A DNA stretch of 64,000 nt, from the NCBI RefSeq assembly GCF_000426065.1, contig NZ_AUEQ01000008.1, forward strand, positions 62,001 through 126,000, in the 5' to 3' direction. Shown here piece by piece: positions 25,821-34,698 of this stretch. The notes below the pieces were generated by a model that ran no database searches, was not told the DNA's origin, and was given only the letters and a program-made list of their open reading frames with translations. Numbering within the stretch: position 1 is the stretch's first letter; each line of letters starts with the position of its first letter. Made by a program: the position numbers and the translations under genes. This DNA comes from Mycobacterium sp. URHD0025. Lineage in GTDB: Bacteria; Actinomycetota; Actinomycetes; Mycobacteriales; Mycobacteriaceae.

Positions 25821-26837
25821 CTACTCACCACAGATTGTGTGCATAGCGGAGCCGTCGCGGGCGGCGACGTCAGCTGGGTTGAGCCAGCCGATTCCTTCGA
25901 AGTAGTAGGTGTCCGGAGGATGTAGTGCGGACTCGGCGATCGGGACGGCGAGTTGGGTGCTCTTGCTCCACACGAGGTTGGGGTCGTGGACGCGCACTTG
26001 CGCGGTGCTGAAGAGCCGTAGCAGCACTGATTCGGCTGTGCGCCAGTCGAAGTCGTGGGGAAGTGGACGGCTGACGGTGAACTCGGGATCGGGCCGGTCG
26101 AGGGAGATGTGCTCGATGCCGAGATCGCCCTTTTTCTGCAGGACGGTCTCGGTTTGTCCTGGTTGGAAGGTGACGACCACTCTGTCGTCCGCGGGGCAGG
26201 GGGCGCCCGTCCAGAATTGGAGGGCGCCGTCGGTGACGCGGACCCCGATGACCGACTCCTGGGACTCGCGCTTCGCGGGGTCGGGTGTGCAGACGGTCAG
26301 AAATTCCTTGCCGTCTTTGGCTGCGACCTCGGTTGGGTTGAGCCAGCCGAATTGTGGGAAGTAGTAGGTGTCTTCGGGGTGCTCGGCCGAGTGTTCGCTG
26401 ATCTCGGTGGCGATCGGGGGGAAGTTCACCCCACCGATCCCGCGGGCGACTGGTGGGCCAACGACATCGAAACTAAATAGCTTCGCGGTGCGCCAGTCGA
26501 ATCCGTGGGGCAGGGAGTGTTTGATGCTGAAGCCGGGATACGGACCACCAAGATTCAAGTACTCGAACTCGACTCCGGGTGTCAGGCCCTCCTCAACGCT
26601 GGGGGTGAAGATCTGCAACTGAATGTCGCTGCCGCCCGATGAGCTGAAGCCGACGTTGACATATTTGGTTCCTTCACAAGGGGTTCCGGTCCAGATCCGT
26701 AACTGCCCATCGGTGACACGTAAGCCGAACTGCGACGACGGCAGCGAGGTCGCGAACTGATCCCCATGGAAGGCCCAGCATGCGCTGAGTGGCAGAGCGA
26801 CAACCATTATCGTCAGGACACAGAACAGGCGGCGCAT
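25821..26837 (-). CDS. Lipoprotein with two tandem repeat domains, candidate partner/immunity of the adjacent zincin
   Basis: A 338-residue putative lipoprotein with lipobox LPLSAC (Cys ~20). The mature part is an internal duplication: each half reads G(L/V)RVTDG-L-(I/F)WTG-PC, then a beta segment with LQ, then LPH(G/D)FDWRTA and a DTYYF-(Q/E)-(F/I)GWLNP(T/A)(E/D)VAA(K/R)DG tail ending in a conserved TxC. I do not recognise the family. Its ATG shares a base with the stop codon of the WXG100-like zincin gene (TGATG), so both are one operon. An extracytoplasmic location would suit protection from, or presentation of, a secreted effector. Confidence 0.7.
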   Translation of the reverse strand: MRRLFCVLTIMVVALPLSACWAFHGDQFATSLPSSQFGLRVTDGQLRIWTGTPCEGTKYVNVGFSSSGGSDIQLQIFTPSVEEGLTPGVEFEYLNLGGPYPGFSIKHSLPHGFDWRTAKLFSFDVVGPPVARGIGGVNFPPIATEISEHSAEHPEDTYYFPQFGWLNPTEVAAKDGKEFLTVCTPDPAKRESQESVIGVRVTDGALQFWTGAPCPADDRVVVTFQPGQTETVLQKKGDLGIEHISLDRPDPEFTVSRPLPHDFDWRTAESVLLRLFSTAQVRVHDPNLVWSKSTQLAVPIAESALHPPDTYYFEGIGWLNPADVAARDGSAMHTICGE

Positions 26838-27871
26838 CAGTGGTACCCGCCGTCGCTGCCGCCGGCATTGGACTCGAAAGGGTTGGGGTCAGCGTCGGTG
26901 GGCCAGAAGTACTGCCGCAAGAAATTGGCGCGACCTTCGTGGGCCCACTGTTGAGAGTGACGCTCCTCGTGGTGCAGGATGCGATCAATATCGTTGCCCT
27001 GGCGAAGCGTTCCGTCGTCTGCTTGCCACGTCGACGTTCCCGACTGGATGAGGTTGCGCAATTCTTGGGCCGGTCCGTGAGGCGGATGGTCCATGTTGAC
27101 CGCGAATATGTCGCCTACGCAGGTGCCGGCCTGCTGGCTGACCGTCTGCTGAATCGGTCCACCCCCCACACCCATCAGCATGCCGTTCGGTGTGGCGGCA
27201 AACCGACCAGTCGCATGCTCGAGTAGATCGTAGCTCCAGCTGTTCGCTGCCTGACGGTCCTTGATTCGTTGTACCTCGGCAGCTGAATAGGGTGTCTCCG
27301 CGAAGTCATTATTGATGTTGCCTCGCGACGACCCATAACCCGTCCCAGCGTTGAAGATGTAAGTCATCAAGGCTGCCTGACGGGCCTGCTCTGCGTTGAC
27401 TTTCTCAGGCAGCATGAAGTAATCCGTGTCGTCCCTGGGATGGTTTTCGACCTCGATGCGCATCGCCTCGATCTTGAACCACTGTGTGGGATTCATATAC
27501 AGATACAACTTCAACATGCGACCTAGTGAGACTGAGCCGCCGTCGGCGACGTCCCATCGGCCCTCGGCCTCGTTGACTGCGGTATCCAGTTTTGCCTTGT
27601 AGCCAACGAGCTTGGGGCCGTGCTTACTCAGTGCAGCCTTCAACGTTGCGAAGGTCTGGCTGTAGGCCTGCTGATACCCGATGAGCTCGCCGTACTGTTT
27701 GCCGGCGGCGTCCGAGGCCGTACCGATCCAGTCCTCGCGCAGCGTGCTCATCTGTTCGCGGCCTTGGGCGATCTGGCTGTTGACCCGCTGCGCTGAAGTC
27801 TCCGCATCAGTAGCCGCAGTGCTCAGGACATCGGGCTTTGAGTTGCGAATCTTCGACACCGTGTACGCCAC
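26837..27871 (-). CDS. WXG100-like protein with C-terminal HExxH metallopeptidase-like domain
   Basis: A 344-residue protein without signal peptide. Residues 1-105 are helical with a WxG turn (DWIG, Trp48-Gly50), as in type VII (ESX) secretion substrates. The C-terminal third holds ILHHEERHSQQWAHEG: His301-Glu302 and His305 form a zincin HExxH, with His311/Glu312 as possible further ligands. This resembles toxin-associated or DUF4157-like pseudo/true proteases. It ends at the start codon of a lipoprotein with duplicated domains, giving an effector/partner pair. Function inferred only. Start GTG 27871. Confidence 0.72.
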   Translation of the reverse strand: MAYTVSKIRNSKPDVLSTAATDAETSAQRVNSQIAQGREQMSTLREDWIGTASDAAGKQYGELIGYQQAYSQTFATLKAALSKHGPKLVGYKAKLDTAVNEAEGRWDVADGGSVSLGRMLKLYLYMNPTQWFKIEAMRIEVENHPRDDTDYFMLPEKVNAEQARQAALMTYIFNAGTGYGSSRGNINNDFAETPYSAAEVQRIKDRQAANSWSYDLLEHATGRFAATPNGMLMGVGGGPIQQTVSQQAGTCVGDIFAVNMDHPPHGPAQELRNLIQSGTSTWQADDGTLRQGNDIDRILHHEERHSQQWAHEGRANFLRQYFWPTDADPNPFESNAGGSDGGYH

Positions 27872-27989
27872 GCAGCCCCCAATCTGCCGACTCCATTCTC
27901 ACCCGGGTCAGCGACGCTGGGCTGCACCAATCTCGATGAAGTCCACGCGGTGAACGTCCCGAGGGCAGGGCCGGACGTAGTGTTCAGAC

Positions 27990-29135
27990 ATGACTGATGC
28001 ACTGCCCAGGACGGCTCTGGAACTGCGGTCGCTGGTGACAGAGGACGGCATGCTCGAGTTGTCGCTGCACGAGGTTGCGGTGGCCACCCCGGCACGAGAC
28101 GAGGTCGTGGTCCGGGTCGAAGCCTCGCCGATCAACCCGTCGGACCTGGGTCTGCTGATTCCGAGCGCGGCAGACATGTCGGCGGCGACCGTCGCGGGCA
28201 CCCCGGACCGGCCCGTCGTCACGGCGCCGCTGAAAGAAGGGGCCCTGGCCGGTCTGGCGGCACGCGTCGGCATCTCGCTTCCGGTGGGCAATGAAGGCGC
28301 GGGCACCGTGGTGGCGGCGGGGGAGTCGGCGCAGGCGCAAGCACTGCTCGGCAAGACCGTGGGAATCGCCGGTGGCGCGATGTACTCCCAATACCGAGTG
28401 GTCAAAGCCGAGGCATGTCTGGTCCTGCCCGAGGGCGCGACGGCGAAGGACGGCGCATCGTCATTCGTCAACCCGCTCACGTCGCTGGGCATGCTGGAAA
28501 CCATGCGCCGCGAAGGGCATTCGGCCCTGGTGCACACCGCCGCGGCGTCGAATCTCGGTCAGATGCTGGTCAAGGCCTGCCTGGCCGACGGGGTGCCGTT
28601 GGTCAACATCGTCCGCAAGGCGGAGCAGGAAGAGATCCTGCGCGGCCTCGGTGCGGTCCATGTCTGCAATTCGTCGTCGCCGTCGTACGAGGCGGATCTC
28701 GTCGAAGCACTCAAGGCGACGTCGGCGACCCTGGCGTTCGACGCCACCGGCGGCGGCACGTTGGCGAGCCAGATCCTCAACGGCATGGAGCGGGCCGCCA
28801 ACGCGACCGCCGCGCAGTACTCCCGCTACGGTTCGAGCGTTCACAAGCAGGTGTACATCTACGGCAGCCTCGACACGGGCCCGACCGTTCTCACCCGAAA
28901 CTTCGGGATGGCCTGGGGTGTCGGGGGTTGGCTGCTCACACCGTTTCTCGCCGGTGCCGGGCCGGAGACCATCGCCCGGCTGCGCGCCCGTGTCGCCGCC
29001 GAACTCACCACGACCTTCGCAAGCAGCTACACCCAAGAGGTCTCGCTGGCCGGCATGCTCAAGCCCGACGCGTTCAACGGCTACCTACAGAAGGCCACCG
29101 GTGAGAAGTACCTGGTGACGCCCCAGGCGGGCTAA
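27990..29135 (+). CDS. Zinc-binding-dehydrogenase-like oxidoreductase (MDR superfamily)
   Basis: A 381-residue medium-chain dehydrogenase/reductase. N-terminal GroES-like region: VVVRVEASPINPSDLGLL, VGNEGAGTVVAAGESAQA; Rossmann region: ALVHTAAASNLGQMLVKAC, VNIVRKAEQEEILRGLGA, LAFDATGGGTLASQIL. The catalytic zinc ligands of alcohol dehydrogenases are not evident. Related mycobacterial proteins are annotated as quinone or enoyl reductases. Divergent from the WXG100-like operon with a short 118-base gap. Confidence 0.82.
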   Translation: MTDALPRTALELRSLVTEDGMLELSLHEVAVATPARDEVVVRVEASPINPSDLGLLIPSAADMSAATVAGTPDRPVVTAPLKEGALAGLAARVGISLPVGNEGAGTVVAAGESAQAQALLGKTVGIAGGAMYSQYRVVKAEACLVLPEGATAKDGASSFVNPLTSLGMLETMRREGHSALVHTAAASNLGQMLVKACLADGVPLVNIVRKAEQEEILRGLGAVHVCNSSSPSYEADLVEALKATSATLAFDATGGGTLASQILNGMERAANATAAQYSRYGSSVHKQVYIYGSLDTGPTVLTRNFGMAWGVGGWLLTPFLAGAGPETIARLRARVAAELTTTFASSYTQEVSLAGMLKPDAFNGYLQKATGEKYLVTPQAG

Positions 29136-29159
29136 GAGCCCACATGTACGGACACAGTC

Positions 29160-29468
29160 TCACCGGTCGGTGATGTCCGCGTACTCCGGATGCTTGTCGA
29201 TGTACTCGGCCACCATCCAACACGTCGGCACTATCCGCAGACCGGCGGCGCGGGTGGAGCGCAAGGCTTCGGCGATCAGGATGGTCGCCAGGCCGCGGCC
29301 GCGGTACTGCGGCTGAACCTCGGTGTGCGGAAAGATGCGGCGGCCGTCGCGGTCGTGGAAGTCGGCGATCCCCACTGTGGTGCCGTCGACGTCGATGGTG
29401 AACCGGTCAGGGTATTCGGTGACAGTGGTCGCCGCACCGGTGCGATCGAGTCGGGTCTCGGAACTCAT
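29160..29468 (-). CDS. GNAT-type N-acetyltransferase, YjdJ-like
   Basis: A 102-residue mini-GNAT. The acetyl-CoA pyrophosphate loop is VQPQYRGRGLATILIAEAL, followed by GLRIVPTCWMVAEYIDKHPEY, diagnostic of the small YjdJ/NATD1 group. Start ATG 29468 is preceded by GGAGGC; longer frames upstream lack acetyltransferase homology. Substrate unknown. Confidence 0.85.
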   Translation of the reverse strand: MSSETRLDRTGAATTVTEYPDRFTIDVDGTTVGIADFHDRDGRRIFPHTEVQPQYRGRGLATILIAEALRSTRAAGLRIVPTCWMVAEYIDKHPEYADITDR

Positions 29469-29764
29469 ATGCCTCCATTCGCCGTTACCCCACGATAATC
29501 GCGCGTCTACCCGCCATTTGCCGGCACCGTTGCTCATGGCACATTGATTCGCAACGCAGTCGGCGTGACGCCATTCCATGCGAATTCGCGCCATTGCGAC
29601 TGAGTCATAAAAGGGCAGGTAGGCACGGGTATGCGCGTGCGATGGCAGATGTGCTGAACGGCCCATAGGTCAGCATGCGGGACCCGCGTCCCTGATTTGG
29701 GCATTCCGTCCCACGATTTCCGTATGTTGCTGACGAGCAGTTGTTCCGGTGTTACGTTCGGAAA
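29469..29764. other. Divergent intergenic region between GNAT and LGFP-repeat genes
   Basis: About 300 bases hold the promoters of two divergent genes. A short GGGAC/GTCCC inverted repeat is visible near 29679-29692. No convincing gene or strong regulatory motif was seen. Confidence 0.35.
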
Positions 29765-30379
29765 ATGAACCCAAAGCTGATGAAACGCACAGGTGCGCTC
29801 GCCGCAGCTCTCGCCATCACCGGGGCGGCGGCCGTCGCGTGCTCGCAGGAAGCGAAAGACAACACCAAAGACGCCTTGTCCAGTGCCACGAGTGCTGCGT
29901 CGTCGGCAGTCGATGCCGGCACGAGCAAGGCCAAAGAGGGGGCCAGCTCCGCTTCGAGCGCGGTCTCGTCGGCTGTCGAAGGCGCACCCAGCACGGTGAA
30001 TGCGCCCGGCGTCGGCGAGGTGGTACTCGACGCTCCCATCGCAAAGGCGTACTCCGACGCCGGCGGTGAAGCCAAGTTGGGCCTTCCGACCGCGCAACCG
30101 GAAAAGGTCGGCGATGGCACGGTGCAGGCTTTCGCCAACGGCACCATCTACTCCTCGCCGTCGACCGGCGCACATGTCGTGCAGGGCGAGATCTTGCGGG
30201 TCTACACCGCAAACGGCGGCCCAGCGGGCCAGCTGGGCTTCCCCACCAAGGACGAGGATGAGACGGCCGGCGGCCCGGACACGGCCAACGGTGGCTGGAT
30301 CAGCGAATTCCAGCACGGCACCATCACCTGGCTGAACAAGGGTGACGGCACCTTCGCCGAGACCATCACGCCGAAGTAG
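29765..30379 (+). CDS. LGFP-repeat lipoprotein
   Basis: A 204-residue lipoprotein: signal peptide with lipobox AVAC (Cys ~26), an Ala/Ser/Lys-rich low-complexity stretch (~30-80) resembling a wall spacer, then LGFP-type repeats (KLGLPTAQPE, QLGFPTKDED) with GTIYSSPSTGAHVVQG and HGTITW between. LGFP repeats associate with mycolyl-arabinogalactan-bearing walls and occur in Cg mycolyltransferase (Csp1/PS1) and esterases. Probably a cell-wall-bound structural protein. ATG 29765 gives the signal peptide. Confidence 0.85.
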   Translation: MNPKLMKRTGALAAALAITGAAAVACSQEAKDNTKDALSSATSAASSAVDAGTSKAKEGASSASSAVSSAVEGAPSTVNAPGVGEVVLDAPIAKAYSDAGGEAKLGLPTAQPEKVGDGTVQAFANGTIYSSPSTGAHVVQGEILRVYTANGGPAGQLGFPTKDEDETAGGPDTANGGWISEFQHGTITWLNKGDGTFAETITPK

Positions 30380-30394
30380 CGGACGGCGGCGCGC

Positions 30395-31234
30395 CTACCA
30401 GACGCGTACGTAGTCCACGAGCATGTCGGCCGGGTAGGTACCGGCACTGGGATCTTCTCCACCCGAGCCCGCGACAGCGAGGTTCAACACCACGAACATG
30501 GTGTAGCCGGGCTGGCTGAACGGCCAGTCCGGCAGCTGGCTCGCCGCGACCTCGAAGTAGGGCTTCGCACCTTCGGTGTAGTCCTGCCAGAAGCGGGCGC
30601 CGTTGGCGTCCCATTGGGTGCGCCAGGTGTGCCAGCCGGTGTCGACGGCGATGTTGTGGGTCTCCCATTCGCCGCCGTTCGACTTGGCGTGCACGGTGGT
30701 GGCCGACGGCCATTTGCCGTTGCCGTACCACTCCACGATGTCGAGTTCGCCCTCGCCGAGCGTGCCCAGCCAGAAGGCCGGCCAGGCACCGGGGGTCAGG
30801 CAGTTGAACTTGATCCGGGCTTCCCAGGTGTGCCCGGCACCGCCCTCCCATACGCTCGCCAGCTTGGCGCCGTAGTAGGCGTCGCCTTCCTTCGTGGCGC
30901 GGATGACGAGATTCCCTTTGCCGTCGAGGAAGGCGTTCTTGCGGTCGTCCCGGTACTGGCCGATGCGGCCGGGCTGCTCCCAGTAGGTGGGGTCCTTGAT
31001 GGTCTCGCGGGCCTTCGCGATGGTCCACTTCGACCCGTTCGGGGCCGAGCCCGCGGGCCCGTCGAATTCGTCGGCGAATACATAGCTTGCCGCCGCCTGC
31101 GGTGCCGAGGGCGCCGGAACGGGCGGGGTCTGGGGCTTGGTCGGGAGGGCCTGCGCTTGCGGTGCGGGTAGTGCCGCCGCCATCACGCCCAGACCTGACA
31201 ACATCATCATTTTGCGGCGATCCAAGTTGGCCAT
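30395..31234 (-). CDS. Secreted glycoside hydrolase family 16 (beta-glucanase-like)
   Basis: A 279-residue protein with an RR-containing signal (MANLDRRKMMMLSGLGVMAAALPAP), a Pro-rich linker, and a GH16 jelly roll. The catalytic motif ExDxxE is GELDIVEW (Glu163, Asp165, Glu168). Trp-rich subsite residues follow (WHTWRTQWD). It should cut beta-1,3 or mixed-linkage glucans outside the membrane. The RR pair suggests Tat export. It is convergent with the LGFP gene. Confidence 0.88.
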   Translation of the reverse strand: MANLDRRKMMMLSGLGVMAAALPAPQAQALPTKPQTPPVPAPSAPQAAASYVFADEFDGPAGSAPNGSKWTIAKARETIKDPTYWEQPGRIGQYRDDRKNAFLDGKGNLVIRATKEGDAYYGAKLASVWEGGAGHTWEARIKFNCLTPGAWPAFWLGTLGEGELDIVEWYGNGKWPSATTVHAKSNGGEWETHNIAVDTGWHTWRTQWDANGARFWQDYTEGAKPYFEVAASQLPDWPFSQPGYTMFVVLNLAVAGSGGEDPSAGTYPADMLVDYVRVW

Positions 31235-31364
31235 AGCCGACCACGATAGCCGGGCGGCGTGCGCCGGAGGGGATCGAACTGTTTTGCCGGCGGCCTGTTG
31301 GGTTGACAGTGTTTCCATAAGAAACGCTTCACGCCTGCTCAGGCAGTGCGGGCACAGTGGTGGC

Positions 31365-31640
31365 ATGACCACGCCGATCGAATCGACGCGCCGGGGCACC
31401 CACTCCGTGTCCGGCATGCACCCGCGCAGCGCGCTGATCGCCGGGCTGGTACTCGCCGGAGGATTCGCCGCGATCCTGCTCGCTGTTGCCACCGATGGTC
31501 AATGGGCGACGGTGCTGGCCTCACTCGCCGGCTTCGCCACCGCGATCACGGTGATCGCCGCCGCGGTGATCAGCTGGGAGCGCGTCGTCGTCGATGCCCG
31601 TAGCGAAGGGTTGGTCGAGTTCGAGGTGGAAACCCGCTAA
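31365..31640 (+). CDS. Small two-helix membrane protein
   Basis: A 91-residue hypothetical protein from ATG 31365 with two hydrophobic helices (ALIAGLVLAGGFAAILLAVA and VLASLAGFATAITVIAAAVISW) and an acidic tail (EGLVEFEVETR). No family recognised. It is divergent from the GH16 gene and 63 bases upstream of the YitT/YczE-type gene. Confidence 0.6.
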   Translation: MTTPIESTRRGTHSVSGMHPRSALIAGLVLAGGFAAILLAVATDGQWATVLASLAGFATAITVIAAAVISWERVVVDARSEGLVEFEVETR

Positions 31641-31703
31641 CTGCGGTTGCGGGCCGACGCGTCGGCCGTGAATCGTTGCCGAGGCCTGCGATAGTCATCG
31701 ATT

Positions 31704-32381
31704 GTGGGTAGTCGAGACAAGCACTACTGGCGGCGGTCCTTCTGGGCGCTCGTGGGTGTGGCTGTCCTGGGTTTCGGATCGGCGGTGTTGCGCGTCGCGC
31801 AGGTCGGGGTGGATCCCTACACCGCGGCCAACATCGGCATCAGCGACACCATCGGTCTGGACCTCGGCACGTACCAGCTCATCAGCAACGCCGTGCTGCT
31901 GATCCCCGTCTTCTTCTTCGGCCGCATGTACATCGGGATCGGCTCGGTCATCAACATGGTGATGACCGGCTACTTCATCCAATGGTTCTCGGCCTTGCTG
32001 AGCCCGCTGGTTCCCGCGGACCCCGGACGTGTGCTGCAGACCGCGATGTTTCTGGTCGGGATCACGTTGTTCGCCGCCGGAGCGTCGATGTACATGACGG
32101 CCGCGCTCGGCAACGCCCCGTACGACGCGATCGCCCCGATCATCGTCGATCACACCCACCTGCCGTACCGGGTGGTGCGCGTGGCCCAGGACCTCGCGTT
32201 CGTGGCGCTGGCCCTGGCGTTCCACGGACAGGTCGGCATCGGCACCGTGATGACCGCGTTCTTCGCCGGTCCGCTCATCGACTTCTTCACCGAGAAGGTC
32301 AACAAGCCTCTGATGAAGAAGGACCTCGCGGCGCTCGACGCGTTTCAGCAACGCGTCAAGACCACCCGTTGGCATTTCTGA
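31704..32381 (+). CDS. YczE/YyaS/YitT family membrane protein
   Basis: A 225-residue integral membrane protein with five to six helices and the family pattern GSAVLRVAQVGVDPYTAANIG near the N-terminus and GNAPYDAIAPII in the middle. Family members are putative transporters linked in some bacteria to lipopeptide or metabolite export; no established substrate. Start at GTG 31704. Confidence 0.8.
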   Translation: MGSRDKHYWRRSFWALVGVAVLGFGSAVLRVAQVGVDPYTAANIGISDTIGLDLGTYQLISNAVLLIPVFFFGRMYIGIGSVINMVMTGYFIQWFSALLSPLVPADPGRVLQTAMFLVGITLFAAGASMYMTAALGNAPYDAIAPIIVDHTHLPYRVVRVAQDLAFVALALAFHGQVGIGTVMTAFFAGPLIDFFTEKVNKPLMKKDLAALDAFQQRVKTTRWHF

Positions 32382-32433
32382 CAACCTGTCCTACCAAAGC
32401 TGAGGTCCGACGCATCTGGCCTACGATGCGCAA

Positions 32434-34698
32434 GTGGGAGCAGGATCCTGGCCGACACACATTCCGGTGGCGACGGTCGGACGGCCGGCCACCGCGCGGG
32501 CCGGTGTTCCCCGCCCGGGAATCACCCGGGTGTTGCGGGATCGCAGCGGTCTGGTGGTGGTCGCGGCGCCCGCGGGATACGGCAAGACCACCGCCGTCGT
32601 GCAGTGGGACGACGCCGACGAACGCCCGTTCGCATGGGCGCGGCTGGACAACCTCGACAACGACCCCGCCCATCTGCTGTTGCATCTCGCCACGGCGCTG
32701 AACCAGATCAGCCCTATCGATCCGACAGTGCTGCACTACCTGCAGGGGGCGGGCCGCGCTGAGACCCAACTGGTTTCGGCATTCATCCAGGCGCTTGAGA
32801 GCTGTGGGCCTGTCGTCCTGGTGCTCGACGATGTTCACGAGTTGTCGGCAACCGCAGCCGTCGGCGCCTTGCGTGCGGTGGTGGACCTGGCGCCGACCTC
32901 GACGACGCTGGCGCTGGTCGGCCGACAGACGCCGGCGCTCGATCTGGCGCGACGCCGACTGCAAGGCTATGTCGTCGAGCTCGGCATTCCGGAGCTGAAG
33001 CTGTCCGAATCCGAAGGCGCAGAGGCATTCGCGGCCCTCGGCGCCGGTACTGACGACGCCACGATCGCGCGCGTTCTCGACAAGTGTGAAGGGTGGGCCG
33101 CCGGGGTGGTCATGGCGGCATTGGCGCTCCGCGATGGCGCACCCGCTGAGGCCGTGACCGGTCGGCACCGGCTGGTGGCCGAGTATCTGGTGGAGGAGGT
33201 GCTCAGTCAGCTTGAGCCCGATATCGCCACGTTTCTGACCGAATCAGCGGTCTTGGACCGCTTTTGCGCCGACGAGCTCGACGCGCTGCTGGAACGTACC
33301 GATTCCGCTGCGATGCTGGACACGATCACCCACTCGGGCAACATGTTCCTGGTTTCTCTTGATACGCAAGGCGTCTGGTACCGCTACCACCAGCTGTTCG
33401 GTGATCTGCTGCGCGCCCGATTGCGCGACCGCGATCCGGACCGGTTCCGGGAGCTGGCCGCGAAGGCGGCGGATCGGCTGGCCCAAGCCGGCGATGTGGA
33501 CGGCGCATTGATCCAGGCGCTGGCCGCCGACGACCGTGCCCAGGCGGCCGCGCTGGTGGGCGTGGACGCCGTTCGGTTGGGTTTCGACGGCCGAGTCGGC
33601 GTGCTGGCCCGGCGGCTCAGCCTGATCGATGAGCAGACCTTCACCGACTATCCCGACGCGGCGATCGCGCGGGCCTGGCTGGGTGTCATGACCGGTGACG
33701 CCGAGTTGATCCAGCGGTCGTTGCTGACGGCGAGCTCGGCGGACTCCGGTGAACCGCTCGCCGACGGCACGCCCTCGGTCGAGCTGGCTGCGGCGCTGAT
33801 CGGCTCACTGCTCGGTGTCGGGGGCGTGGGGGAGGTCATCCGTCATGCCGAAACGGTCTGCGGCGCAGGAGATCACCTGGTGAATCCGTGGTGGGGCGCG
33901 GCCACCACGATGAAGGGTGCCGCGCTGTCCATGCTCGGCGAACCCGGGCAGGCGCGGGCCACCCTGGAATCCGCGCTACCGGTGATCGAGGACCTGCCTG
34001 GATTCCAGGCCGCCGCGTTGGCACATCTCGCCGCACTGGACCTCGATGACGGTGATCTGCCGGCCGCCGTCGAGCACGCCGCGGCCGCACGCTCGATCGT
34101 CGACTCACGTGACTTGTCCGACATGGTCCCGATGGTGGTGGTCTACGCGGTGGACGCGCTGGTGCGGGCCCGGCGCGGCGACGTGGCCGGAGTCCGCTCG
34201 GCCGTCGGCGCGACCGAGCGACTCCTTGACCGGCTGGGCGATCTGTCCGCCCGCACCGCCCTGATGGCCCACGTGCTGGTCGCCGGTGCCGCCATCGAGA
34301 TCGACGACACCGAAATGTGCGACCGTCACCTGGTCGAGGCGGAACGTGCGCATCGGCGTGAAGTCGAGGCTGCCGGCATCGGGCAGTGGCTGGAACGCAT
34401 CCGAGACGTGTCGAAAGCCCGTGCGGCCCGCGGCGCCCGGTCGTCGTTGACGACGGCGGAGCTGCGGCTGTTGCCGTACCTGGCCACCCATCTGTCGCTG
34501 CAGCGCATCGCCGATGAGCTGATCCTGGGCCGGGAAACCGTGAAAAGCCAGGCCACATCGATCTACCGCAAGCTCGCCGTCTCCTCGCGCGCCGCTGCGG
34601 TGGCCGAGGCCGACCGGCTCGGGCTGCTCAGCGAGACCGCGCGAGCCGCCGCGCGAACGGCAAGAGCATCAGGAACTCGACGATCAATACCACGGTGA
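32434..34698 (+). CDS. MalT-like (LAL) ATP-dependent LuxR-type transcriptional regulator
   Basis: A 754-residue regulator. Walker A AAPAGYGKTT (44-53) and Walker B LVLDDVHEL begin a STAND ATPase module; a helical, TPR-like sensor region follows (~350-660); the C-terminus is a LuxR helix-turn-helix (LTTAELRLLPYLATHLSLQRIADELILGRETVKSQATSIYRKL). Such proteins activate promoters after ligand plus ATP-driven oligomerisation. Its 3' end overlaps the convergent BASS transporter by 71 bases. Target genes are unknown; the adjacent minus-strand operon is one candidate. Confidence 0.88.
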   Translation: MGAGSWPTHIPVATVGRPATARAGVPRPGITRVLRDRSGLVVVAAPAGYGKTTAVVQWDDADERPFAWARLDNLDNDPAHLLLHLATALNQISPIDPTVLHYLQGAGRAETQLVSAFIQALESCGPVVLVLDDVHELSATAAVGALRAVVDLAPTSTTLALVGRQTPALDLARRRLQGYVVELGIPELKLSESEGAEAFAALGAGTDDATIARVLDKCEGWAAGVVMAALALRDGAPAEAVTGRHRLVAEYLVEEVLSQLEPDIATFLTESAVLDRFCADELDALLERTDSAAMLDTITHSGNMFLVSLDTQGVWYRYHQLFGDLLRARLRDRDPDRFRELAAKAADRLAQAGDVDGALIQALAADDRAQAAALVGVDAVRLGFDGRVGVLARRLSLIDEQTFTDYPDAAIARAWLGVMTGDAELIQRSLLTASSADSGEPLADGTPSVELAAALIGSLLGVGGVGEVIRHAETVCGAGDHLVNPWWGAATTMKGAALSMLGEPGQARATLESALPVIEDLPGFQAAALAHLAALDLDDGDLPAAVEHAAAARSIVDSRDLSDMVPMVVVYAVDALVRARRGDVAGVRSAVGATERLLDRLGDLSARTALMAHVLVAGAAIEIDDTEMCDRHLVEAERAHRREVEAAGIGQWLERIRDVSKARAARGARSSLTTAELRLLPYLATHLSLQRIADELILGRETVKSQATSIYRKLAVSSRAAAVAEADRLGLLSETARAAARTARASGTRRSIPR

